DNA of 5,030 bases from Candidatus Levyibacteriota bacterium (GTDB lineage: Bacteria; Patescibacteria; Microgenomatia; Levybacterales; UBA12049). The notes below the pieces were generated by a model that saw only the letters and a list, made by a program, of their open reading frames with translations, was not told where the DNA came from and made no database searches. The position numbers and the translations under genes were made by a program. Positions 1-5,030 of the stretch are shown one piece after another. The DNA lies in contig PPGL01000051.1 of NCBI GenBank assembly GCA_003173915.1, forward strand, positions 1 to 5,030, read 5' to 3'. Position 1 is the first letter of the stretch; every line of letters begins with the position of its first letter.

Positions 1-1
1 A

Positions 2-490
2 AAAGATTCTAAAATTCAAAAAAAGGGATTAAAACTCGCGAAACTTTATGCTGACCGAGGGTCAAAAATTGCAGTTAAGTATCTCTTAAATGCTTATCAA
101 GAAGGTGAATTTGGATTAAATTCCATGAATTTTAAAGTAAAAAGAAAAGAATTAAAGCGTAGCCAAACATTTGTTCGTTGGGGAGCGGAATATGCCGTTC
201 AATATTTATTAGGTCCTTATAAAAATGAAGGATTTACCTTGTATTCAGAGGATTCCAGAATCCAAAGAAAAAGATTAAAGCTTCTCAGAAGTTATGCTGA
301 TCAAGGATTAGAAGATGCGATACATCATTTATTAATCGCTTATAAATATGGCTATTTTGGATTAGATATCAATGATCTTCAAGTCAGAAGTGAAGGGTTA
401 GAGCTTGCCAAAGCTTATGCGATTAAGGGATCGGGAAGTGCGATGAAACATTTATTTCATTTATGCATGAACTTTCCTTATACCGATGAT
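2..490 (+). repeat. Four tandem 123-nt coding repeats
   Basis: The units lie at 2-124, 125-247, 248-370 and 371-490, each encoding about 41 residues of the Sel1-like solenoid. Units 1 and 3 are the most alike, also at the DNA level (both carry an ATTCCA/ATTCAA-type stretch, GGATTAAA/AGATTAAAG and TTATGCTGA in register). Unit 2 has diverged most, with WGAEYA replacing the YADxG segment. This suggests old internal duplications followed by drift, not a recent expansion. Confidence 0.75.
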
Positions 491-493
491 TAG
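2..493 (+). CDS. Sel1-like repeat protein, C-terminal part (5' end outside window)
   Basis: The frame is open from the left edge (first full codon at base 2) to a TAG at 491-493, giving 163 visible residues. The ATG at 125 lies inside the repeat array and is not the true start. The visible protein is entirely four tandem units of about 41 residues (1-41, 42-82, 83-123, 124-163). Each reads roughly as a charged helix, then L-K-L-A-K-x-Y-A-x-x-G, A-x-x-x-L-L-x-A-Y and G-x-F-G-L. This matches the two-helix pattern of Sel1-like/TPR-related repeats, in particular the AA-x-x-G and Y-x-x-G signatures. Such alpha-solenoids bind other proteins and are common in amoeba-associated bacteria, often in host interaction; the partner here is unknown. 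No signal peptide can be judged because the N-terminus is missing. The stop codon coincides with the edge of a small inserted element, and the uninterrupted gene would have ended one codon later. The repeat class is fairly secure, the function is not. Confidence 0.8.
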   Translation, partial: KDSKIQKKGLKLAKLYADRGSKIAVKYLLNAYQEGEFGLNSMNFKVKRKELKRSQTFVRWGAEYAVQYLLGPYKNEGFTLYSEDSRIQRKRLKLLRSYADQGLEDAIHHLLIAYKYGYFGLDINDLQVRSEGLELAKAYAIKGSGSAMKHLFHLCMNFPYTDD

Positions 494-621
494 ACCTGTT
501 GCATAATTAAAAGTGGCTCAGATTCGAGTTCTTTTCCAGAAGTTTTATACAAAGAAATTGAATTGTAAAAAGTCTTTTTTGATTTTGGGCAAGGGCAAGA
601 AAATGAATTATGCAAGAGGCC
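493..621. mobile_element. 129-bp MITE-like element with terminal inverted repeats
   Basis: The left end (493-508) reads GACCTGTTGCATAATT. The right end (606-621), read on the other strand, is GGCCTCTTGCATAATT, so 14 of 16 positions agree. Both ends are flanked by TA (491-492 and 622-623), as expected for a 2-bp target duplication. The 97 bp between the ends contain no open frame of useful size and no recognisable transposase fragment. This is the architecture of a non-autonomous miniature element or an IS deleted down to its ends. From memory the termini look like those of the IS5 superfamily, but a TA duplication also fits IS630-type elements; I could not check a database. The main uncertainty is that only one copy is visible. 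Confidence 0.7.
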
Positions 622-630
622 TATTAATTC

Positions 631-645
631 AGGCGATTTTTGCCT
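631..645 (+). terminator. Weak terminator-like hairpin after the Sel1-like gene
   Basis: AGGCGA (631-636) can pair with TTGCCT (640-645) through one G-U pair and a 3-nt loop. It is followed, after GA, by an interrupted T-rich stretch (649-656). The stem is short and the T-run imperfect, so termination here is only plausible. It lies just outside the mobile element and would have been next to the original stop codon of the Sel1-like gene, a sensible place for its terminator. Confidence 0.3.
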
Positions 646-673
646 TGATTATTTTTCTAGTTATTGATAGACT
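645..673 (+). promoter_or_regulatory. Tentative sigma-70-type promoter for the NTT gene
   Basis: TTGATT (645-650) and TAGACT (668-673) are separated by 17 bp, and each matches the -35 or -10 consensus at four of six positions. An alternative -35, TTGAAA at 677-682, matches better (five of six) but has no good -10 behind it. The region is very AT-rich, so chance matches are expected. Some promoter must lie between the mobile element and the hairpin at 710, unless transcription enters from upstream. Confidence 0.2.
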
Positions 674-709
674 CATTTGAAAATTGCATTCTAACTTTCA
701 TTCTTAACC

Positions 710-752
710 GTACTTTTTTCTTTTGCAGAAATTTCTGCAAAAAAAAAAGTGC
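710..752 (+). promoter_or_regulatory. Long hairpin immediately before the NTT start codon
   Basis: Bases 710-731 pair with 732-752 over 21 bp, with one bulged C (720) and one G-U pair (711/751). The core 721-742 is a perfect 22-bp palindrome (TTTTGCAGAAA and its complement). The 3' arm ends at 752, directly before the ATG at 753, so the whole ribosome-binding region lies inside the stem, and no clear Shine-Dalgarno sequence is present. It is not an intrinsic terminator: on both strands the 3' arm is followed by A, not T. It could be a translational control hairpin or a DNA operator for a dimeric regulator; which one cannot be told from sequence. Confidence 0.55.
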
Positions 753-2219
753 ATGAAAAATTTAAATCAAAACCAATCTCTCTCTGATTCTACTACACCT
801 TGGGAGAAGCGAGCTCTTATTTTAGGGCAGTTTTTCTTAATCATCTTTGTTTACCACATCTTAAAAGATTTGAAAGATACGCTGGTGATCACTTCTAGTG
901 ACGCGGGTGCTGAAATCATTCCTTTCATTAAGATTTGGATCATCCTTCCTTTTGCTGTTTTGGTCAGTTATCTCTTTTCTAAAGTTTATCAAAAAGTGGG
1001 CAGAGAAAAAACATTATATGTCTTTGTGTCCTTGCTTTTAGGCGCTTATGCTCTTTTTGCTTTTTGTCTTTATCCCTTTCGACAAGAACTTTATCTCGAT
1101 CGACTTGCTGGTTTTTTAAAAATGATTCTTCCTGTGGGATGCAAAGGCTTTATTGCCATGATCGGCTATTGGATTTATACCTTTTTTTATTTAGCAGCAG
1201 AATTGTGGGCGATGATGATTCTCACTGTTCTTTTTTGGGGATATTTAAATGAAATCACGACAGTTGAGCAAGCAAAATATTTTTATCCCCTCTGTGTCTT
1301 TACGGGCAATTGCGCTGGAATTTTGTCAGGACAAACATCTCGTTTCCTTTGCCATACACTCATCGACTCTCTTTCCTGGCAAGAGACGATGCAGCTCATG
1401 GTTTTGATTGTCATCGTTTGCGGCATGAGCATTATGGCCATTAATCGAAGGCTTTCAGTGCTTTATGGCTCCTCTTGTGTGATTTCCTCAAAAACCAAGA
1501 AATTTGCTTCTCTTTCCTTTAAAGAAAGTCTTCTTTGTGTGTTTCAATCACGACCGCTATTTTGTATTGCTTTATTAGTCGTCGGCTTTGGTTTAACCAG
1601 CAATTTAATAGAAGTCGCATGGAAGGAAAGCATTAAAAAATTTTATCCGATGCCTCAAGCCTATAACGCTTATGTCAATCAGCTCACTTCCCTTATTGGC
1701 ATTCTTGCAGTTGTGATGTCGCTTGTTTCTCGTCACATTTTCCAGCGATTTAGCTGGTCTCAAGTGGCTTTAATTACGCCCGTCGTCTTATTCTTGACAA
1801 GTTTTGTTTTCTTCTTTGCCTTGCAATTACCCTCTGAATTTTTACAGCCTTTATCCTCTCTTTTCCACATGCATTCTTTATATCTTGTCATGACCTTGGG
1901 ATCTCTTTATTATGTTCTTGCCTTAACGGCAAAATACACGATTTTTGACATGTGCAAAGAAATGGCTTTCTTATCTATTGATGCGGAGGAAAGAATGCGA
2001 GCAAAATCGGTGATTGATAGCGTGGGATCACGTTTAGGGAAATCAGGTTCCTCCTGTTTATATCAGTTTTTACTCATCACTTTTGGTTCAACGGCAGGAC
2101 ATCTTTCAATTGTTGGTGTCACGGCTGTTGCTGTGATTGGAATTTCCATTATTGCCACAAGAAAGCTAGGACATTATTTATCTGAGAAGGGGTCTATGCC
2201 GCTTCCAGTTCAAACCTGA
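753..2219 (+). CDS. ntt: NTT-family nucleotide transporter (ATP/ADP translocase family)
   Basis: This 488-residue, strongly hydrophobic protein has about 11-12 membrane segments (for example near residues 21-38, 57-76, 86-107, 142-165, 215-231, 268-285, 308-325, 337-358, 374-393 and 452-468). Family signatures are LKDLKDTLVIT (38-47), AGAEIIPFIK (51-60), AELW (149-152), FWGYLNEITTVEQAKYFYP (161-179), NLIEVAWK (284-291), FDMCKEM (398-404) and DSVGSRLGKSGSS (422-434). The charged residues I align with those needed for transport in plant NTTs are K41, E150, E287 and a lysine near 418. Members sit in the inner membrane and either exchange host ATP for ADP or import nucleotides with protons; chlamydiae carry several paralogues with different substrates, and this sequence alone does not tell which. 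I chose ATG 753 over a TTG at 723 because the latter lies inside a hairpin and would add a lysine-rich tail unlike the family. It converges on the beta-helix gene. Confidence 0.93.
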   Translation: MKNLNQNQSLSDSTTPWEKRALILGQFFLIIFVYHILKDLKDTLVITSSDAGAEIIPFIKIWIILPFAVLVSYLFSKVYQKVGREKTLYVFVSLLLGAYALFAFCLYPFRQELYLDRLAGFLKMILPVGCKGFIAMIGYWIYTFFYLAAELWAMMILTVLFWGYLNEITTVEQAKYFYPLCVFTGNCAGILSGQTSRFLCHTLIDSLSWQETMQLMVLIVIVCGMSIMAINRRLSVLYGSSCVISSKTKKFASLSFKESLLCVFQSRPLFCIALLVVGFGLTSNLIEVAWKESIKKFYPMPQAYNAYVNQLTSLIGILAVVMSLVSRHIFQRFSWSQVALITPVVLFLTSFVFFFALQLPSEFLQPLSSLFHMHSLYLVMTLGSLYYVLALTAKYTIFDMCKEMAFLSIDAEERMRAKSVIDSVGSRLGKSGSSCLYQFLLITFGSTAGHLSIVGVTAVAVIGISIIATRKLGHYLSEKGSMPLPVQT

Positions 2220-2223
2220 AGTT

Positions 2224-2259
2224 TTCGGTTGCATGAAAGCCCGTACCGAATGAATTCGG
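2224..2259. terminator. Overlapping inverted repeats between convergent genes
   Basis: The 45 bp between the two facing stop codons hold TTCGGT (2224-2229), ACCGAA (2245-2250) and ATTCGG (2254-2259). The middle segment can pair with either neighbour, as a 6-bp stem with a 15-nt loop or as CCGAA/TTCGG with a four-base loop. No proper T-run follows on either strand, so this is at best an atypical bidirectional terminator. Its position is the main argument for a termination role. Confidence 0.3.
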
Positions 2260-2264
2260 AGAGT

Positions 2265-3455
2265 TTATTGTGGAGGGAAAATATTATCAGGTGTGTTATT
2301 TATTACTTTTGTTTCAACAAGACTCAATTTTCCAGAGGGAGTATATATTCCTCCTCCTGTCTCTCCTGTGCTTGTTGATGCTATATTGCCTTCTACTATA
2401 GAACTTCCCAAACGCGCCATGCCCGCATTATAAAGACCGCCCCCTAGACCAATAGATTGATTAAAAATAACCGAACATTCTATTAAAGAGAGTACACCTT
2501 CATCACTATTATGGATTCCCCCTCCTCGAATTGAATTTATCTTTAGGCTACGAGATGTTATTGCATTATTCATTGTTATGTGAGACTGAAACAAAGTTGC
2601 AGTGCTTGTATTAGAAAGAGCACCCCCAAAAGTCGCTGTATTTCTGTCAAATTGACAATCTATAATATTGAGTTGACCCCGGTTCCTAATTCCTCCACCC
2701 TTTCCATCTTGAGCTGAGTTACTTGAAATTTTGCAACTCTCATGTAAAATGACATTACCGTCCCTCTCAATATATATTCCTCCCCCATTTCCTTCTTGCA
2801 CAGTATTGCTTGTGATTTGAGTTTTATGTGCCTGCATTGTAGACTCGCCATCAACATATATCCCTCCTCCTCTGCCGCCACTGGTAGCCATATTATTCTT
2901 AATGACACAAATAGGATCAGTAGACACAGAATCAGTGGTTATAAGCAAAGAGTTGTTCAAGTAGATCGCTCCCCCAAAGGTGGCGAAATTATTCTGTATC
3001 GTGACCCCACTTAATTGCAGTATTGCTTGAGAAACAAAAATTCCTCCTCCCCCAGTACTTTCTCCCAAATTATTTCCTGCTCCATTACTAATATTTAAAT
3101 TGAATAAACTAACAGTTATCTTTGCTTTATGACTTCCTTGAATGTTTAAAACACTCCCGCTTCCAATCACTCCTTCTCCACTCAGATTAGCTGGAACTGG
3201 AAATTGTTTTCCTTGCAGGGTAAGAGATTTATTAATGTTGAATGACCCTCCAAAATCACCTGTTAGCAGGAGAGTATCACCTGAATTAGCGGCTTTAATA
3301 GCAGTTTGTAAGTGAGTAAATGTCTGCTGAGTTCTAGTGTTGACAACGCTCCCAGCAGCCTGAAGCGTAGTCAATTCTAAGAAAGAAAACACTAATAACA
3401 GAACAAATAAAAAATACGATTTGCTTAAGAGGTTCTTTTTTCTTAACGAATTCAT
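2265..3455 (-). CDS. Secreted beta-helix protein with Pmp-like GGxI repeats
   Basis: The protein has 396 residues. Residues 1-34 are a clear signal peptide: RKKNLLSK, a hydrophobic core (14-27) and probable cleavage after LQA or LQAA. Residues 45-66 (FTHLQTAIKAANSGDTLLLTG) are the usual opening of a right-handed parallel beta-helix. Nine GG(A/G)(I/L) motifs follow, near 135, 161, 196, 224, 253, 277, 311, 338 and 367, spaced 24-35 residues and mostly preceded by an N-N or S-N turn. This matches the chlamydial polymorphic outer membrane protein repeat, but only one true FxxN (FDRN, 269-272) is seen. It ends in NNTPDNIFPPQ right after the last coil, with no C-terminal autotransporter barrel, so it is a short Pmp-like protein, not a full Pmp. 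Four cysteines (183, 241, 267, 327) are present. AAGGGA lies 5 nt before the ATG. A surface or secreted adhesin-like role is inferred; a carbohydrate-active enzyme of the same fold is less likely. Confidence 0.85.
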   Translation of the reverse strand: MNSLRKKNLLSKSYFLFVLLLVFSFLELTTLQAAGSVVNTRTQQTFTHLQTAIKAANSGDTLLLTGDFGGSFNINKSLTLQGKQFPVPANLSGEGVIGSGSVLNIQGSHKAKITVSLFNLNISNGAGNNLGESTGGGGIFVSQAILQLSGVTIQNNFATFGGAIYLNNSLLITTDSVSTDPICVIKNNMATSGGRGGGIYVDGESTMQAHKTQITSNTVQEGNGGGIYIERDGNVILHESCKISSNSAQDGKGGGIRNRGQLNIIDCQFDRNTATFGGALSNTSTATLFQSHITMNNAITSRSLKINSIRGGGIHNSDEGVLSLIECSVIFNQSIGLGGGLYNAGMARLGSSIVEGNIASTSTGETGGGIYTPSGKLSLVETKVINNTPDNIFPPQ

Positions 3456-3491
3456 AGTCTTCCCTTATAAATAGGCATTAGATAGTCTCTA

Positions 3492-3519
3492 TTTATGTTG
3501 TTTAGACTAATTTTTACAA
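3492..3519 (-). promoter_or_regulatory. Tentative promoter for the beta-helix gene
   Basis: Read on the minus strand, TTGTAA (3519-3514) and CATAAA (3497-3492) are 16 bp apart, each with four of six consensus matches. They lie about 37 bp upstream of the ATG at 3455. The 126-bp gap to plsB leaves room for an independent promoter. The surroundings are AT-rich with poly-T tracts (3521-3526, 3531-3538), so chance similarity is possible. No terminator with a T-run is visible behind plsB, so read-through from plsB cannot be excluded. Confidence 0.25.
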
Positions 3520-3581
3520 TCTTTTTTCTGTTTTTTTTAGATAACCAAGCCATTTAAAAGCGGTTGTTGGTGACCGAATGT

Positions 3582-4580
3582 TTAGGTTGATGGAAAAGAA
3601 AGATAGTTTTCGCGCACTTTGCTCCAAATGTATTCTGCACGTTTAGTTCTTTTTGTCCTTTTATCTAAACCTTTGCTTCCGGGGAAATTTTCCATATCAA
3701 TTTCTTTTCCAAAGGCTAGGTAAACAGGTGTGACGTGGATGAAGCGTTTCTCTCCTAATTCTTTTTCGACATGGGAAGGGGGAGGCATTAAAGGATAAGT
3801 TTGTAAGGCTAAAGGATAAAAGTGGGTCAGATGCTCCGCTTGCTGGCCCATCAGCCAAAAAAGTTCAATGCTTTGCGTATCAAAAGGTGTAACGTCTACT
3901 TTTCCCGCTGCATTGGGACGATCTCGTCCTCCGCTAGGAGCCACATAGATGCAGCATCCCCCTTCATTTAAAAGCTCTTGCATTTTCTTTAGTGTTCGCT
4001 GGTTATGTAAAACTTTTTCCGCTTTTTTTTCAGGTGGATAAGAAATATGCTTCTTAGAATAGATGCAAAGAAGATTACGTCCTAAGCTCATGGGGATAGC
4101 CATAGGATCACTAATGACGCGATGGCCTGCGACGAAAATCATCTCACAAGCGAGCTTAGGATCGATCCTTTCAAGTAAAAGGCTAATAATCTGTGGATCT
4201 GGTTCTGTTTGATGGTTAGAGAGTAAAATGACATTTTCGCCTTTTTTAAGCTGTTCTTGAATCAGGGGGATGGCGTCTGTTCCAAACACTTGAGAACGAG
4301 AAAAATCGATGAAGGGGCGCATGAAATCAAGTCCAAATTGATAATAATCAAAAGGCTTGCGTACACTACGATGAAAAATGGAAAAAGAGTAAGGGTGATG
4401 GATTTGTTCAGCGACGAGTTGAATGAGTTGTTCAAAAAGGTGGGGATTTTTGCGAGGATCTGGTGATTGATCCCAAGCTTGTTGATAACTTTGATAAAAT
4501 TCTTGAATCACCGCTTTAAGCTTAAGGGGCATTAAGCTTTTGTCCATATAAGGTTTCAATTGAGGAGGAAATTCGCGCAT
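3582..4580 (-). CDS. plsB: Glycerol-3-phosphate acyltransferase, plant-plastid/chlamydial type
   Basis: This enzyme acylates the sn-1 position of glycerol-3-phosphate, the first step of phospholipid synthesis. The 332-residue protein carries the acyltransferase H-x4-D motif in SNHQTEPDP (121-129; H123, D128). It also has AGHRVISDP (151-159) followed by SLGRNLLCIYSKKH (165-178), and VAPSGGRDRP (213-222). These blocks match the soluble chloroplast enzyme (ATS1 type), a known link between chlamydiae and plants, and not the large membrane PlsB of E. coli. There is no signal peptide or clear membrane segment, so a cytoplasmic or membrane-associated location is expected; the acyl donor is probably acyl-ACP. 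I placed the start at ATG 4580 because a perfect GGAGGT lies 5 nt before it. A longer frame to 4658 would add 26 residues overlapping the RNase gene. It follows the RNase gene after one base, so the two are probably one operon. Confidence 0.93.
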   Translation of the reverse strand: MREFPPQLKPYMDKSLMPLKLKAVIQEFYQSYQQAWDQSPDPRKNPHLFEQLIQLVAEQIHHPYSFSIFHRSVRKPFDYYQFGLDFMRPFIDFSRSQVFGTDAIPLIQEQLKKGENVILLSNHQTEPDPQIISLLLERIDPKLACEMIFVAGHRVISDPMAIPMSLGRNLLCIYSKKHISYPPEKKAEKVLHNQRTLKKMQELLNEGGCCIYVAPSGGRDRPNAAGKVDVTPFDTQSIELFWLMGQQAEHLTHFYPLALQTYPLMPPPSHVEKELGEKRFIHVTPVYLAFGKEIDMENFPGSKGLDKRTKRTKRAEYIWSKVRENYLSFPST

Positions 4581-4581
4581 A

Positions 4582-5030
4582 TTAGACCTCCAAACGCTTA
4601 TTCGTGATCGTCGAGTAAAACTGCCAACTATTGAGATGGAGGCGGTCATCTGTTTCAAATGTCAAATGCGCTTGATAATCTGATGCAAGCTTCAATAAAT
4701 ATTGTTTATCAATCACCTTAAGATAACGATCGAGTTCTGGATGAATGACGAGCTTTAATGCAAATTGCTCTTGGCAGTTTAAAATCTTTTTAAAAGCCCT
4801 TTCAATTTCAATCGAAATGCTTTCATGGGATTTCACCATGCCACTTCCCGCGCAATAAGGGCATCCCGTGAAAATGGTTTGCATCAAAGAACCTCGATTG
4901 CGCTGTCTTGTCATTTCAACTAATCCGAATTCGCTCATCCCTAAAATCGTGCACTTGGCAGAATCTTCCTTCATGCAATCTTTTAGACGTTCGAGTAACC
5001 GTCGCTGATTTTTTCGAAAGCGCATATCGA
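4582..5030 (-). CDS. rng: Ribonuclease G/E family protein, C-terminal part
   Basis: This is the 3' end of a gene that runs off the right edge; the frame is open through 5030, so the ATG at 5025-5023 is internal. The visible 148 residues begin with D-M-R, matching the end of the DFIDM metal-binding strand of the RNase E/G catalytic domain. LLERLKDCMKEDSAK, ILGMSEFGLVEMTRQRNR and CPYCAGSG (residues 55-62 counted from that Met) follow. CPYC is the zinc-link cysteine pair that joins subunits in this family. A tail of about 85 residues after it is too short for an RNase E-type degradosome scaffold, so RNase G (CafA) is the better name. The family cleaves single-stranded AU-rich RNA, matures the 5' end of 16S rRNA and takes part in mRNA decay in the cytoplasm. 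The gene ends one base before plsB and probably forms an operon with it. Confidence 0.92.
   Translation of the reverse strand, partial: DMRFRKNQRRLLERLKDCMKEDSAKCTILGMSEFGLVEMTRQRNRGSLMQTIFTGCPYCAGSGMVKSHESISIEIERAFKKILNCQEQFALKLVIHPELDRYLKVIDKQYLLKLASDYQAHLTFETDDRLHLNSWQFYSTITNKRLEV
4586..4591 (-). promoter_or_regulatory. Perfect Shine-Dalgarno sequence deciding the plsB start
   Basis: On the minus strand GGAGGT is followed by CTAAT and the ATG at 4580-4578. The TAA stop of the RNase gene (4584-4582) falls between this site and the ATG. Ribosomes finishing the RNase gene would therefore sit on the plsB start, which suggests translational coupling. Confidence 0.85.

Noticed and set aside
125..493. 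Complete 122-residue gene starting at ATG 125
   Set aside because: The frame is open to the left edge and residues before 125 form a full repeat unit in register, so this Met is internal.
723..752. TTG at 723 as start of the NTT protein
   Set aside because: It lies inside the palindrome, has no ribosome site upstream and would add ten lysine-rich residues. The ATG at 753 gives an N-terminus typical of the family.
710..752. Hairpin before the NTT gene as an intrinsic terminator
   Set aside because: An intrinsic terminator needs a T-run after the 3' arm. Here A follows on both strands.
1064..1252. Small open frame inside the NTT gene, and similar ones at 2660-2908, 2796-3014 and 4257-4466
   Set aside because: They are out of frame within strongly recognisable genes, show no family similarity or ribosome site, and look like shadow frames.
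2265..3455. Repetitive CCTCC/CCCCC stretches in the beta-helix gene as a CRISPR or DNA repeat array
   Set aside because: They are the complement of glycine codons in the GGGI motifs. Spacing is uneven (24-35 codons), and the similarity is at the protein level.
3500..3581. Terminator behind plsB using ACCAA/TTGGT around 3546-3573
   Set aside because: The stem is only 5 bp with an 18-nt loop, and on the minus strand it is followed by A, not T.
4581..4658. Longer plsB start at ATG 4658
   Set aside because: It would overlap 77 bases of the RNase gene and has no recognisable ribosome site, whereas ATG 4580 has a perfect GGAGGT at the right distance.

Overview
The window most likely comes from an amoeba-associated member of the Chlamydiae (Parachlamydiaceae-like, for example the Protochlamydia/Parachlamydia group). 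Three things point there. There is a nucleotide transport protein of the obligate-intracellular NTT (ATP/ADP translocase) family. There is a plant-plastid-type glycerol-3-phosphate acyltransferase directly behind an RNase E/G gene, the neighbourhood I recall for plsB and cafA in Chlamydia trachomatis. There is also a secreted protein built from GGxI repeats related to chlamydial polymorphic outer membrane proteins. The species assignment is inference; no rRNA or marker gene is present.

Layout, left to right. Positions 2-493 (+) hold the 3' end of a Sel1-like solenoid protein made of four 41-residue repeats. Its stop codon sits on the boundary of a 129-bp non-coding element (493-621) with 16-bp terminal inverted repeats and a TA target duplication, probably a MITE or internally deleted insertion sequence. 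A short spacer follows, with a weak terminator-like hairpin and only tentative promoter motifs. A near-perfect 21-bp hairpin (710-752) then ends exactly at the ATG of the NTT gene (753-2219, +). The NTT gene converges on a minus-strand gene for a secreted beta-helix protein (2265-3455) across a 45-bp gap with overlapping inverted repeats. Upstream of it on the same strand lie plsB (3582-4580) and the 3' end of an RNase G/E gene (4582-5030, running off the right edge). These last two are separated by one base and are almost certainly co-transcribed.

The genes do not form one pathway. The NTT protein would import or exchange nucleotides with the host, PlsB starts phospholipid synthesis, RNase G/E processes RNA, and the beta-helix and Sel1-like proteins are candidates for surface or host-interaction roles. 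I see no convincing new multi-gene system. The most distinctive observations are the small element that supplies the stop codon of the Sel1-like gene and the hairpin abutting the NTT start codon.
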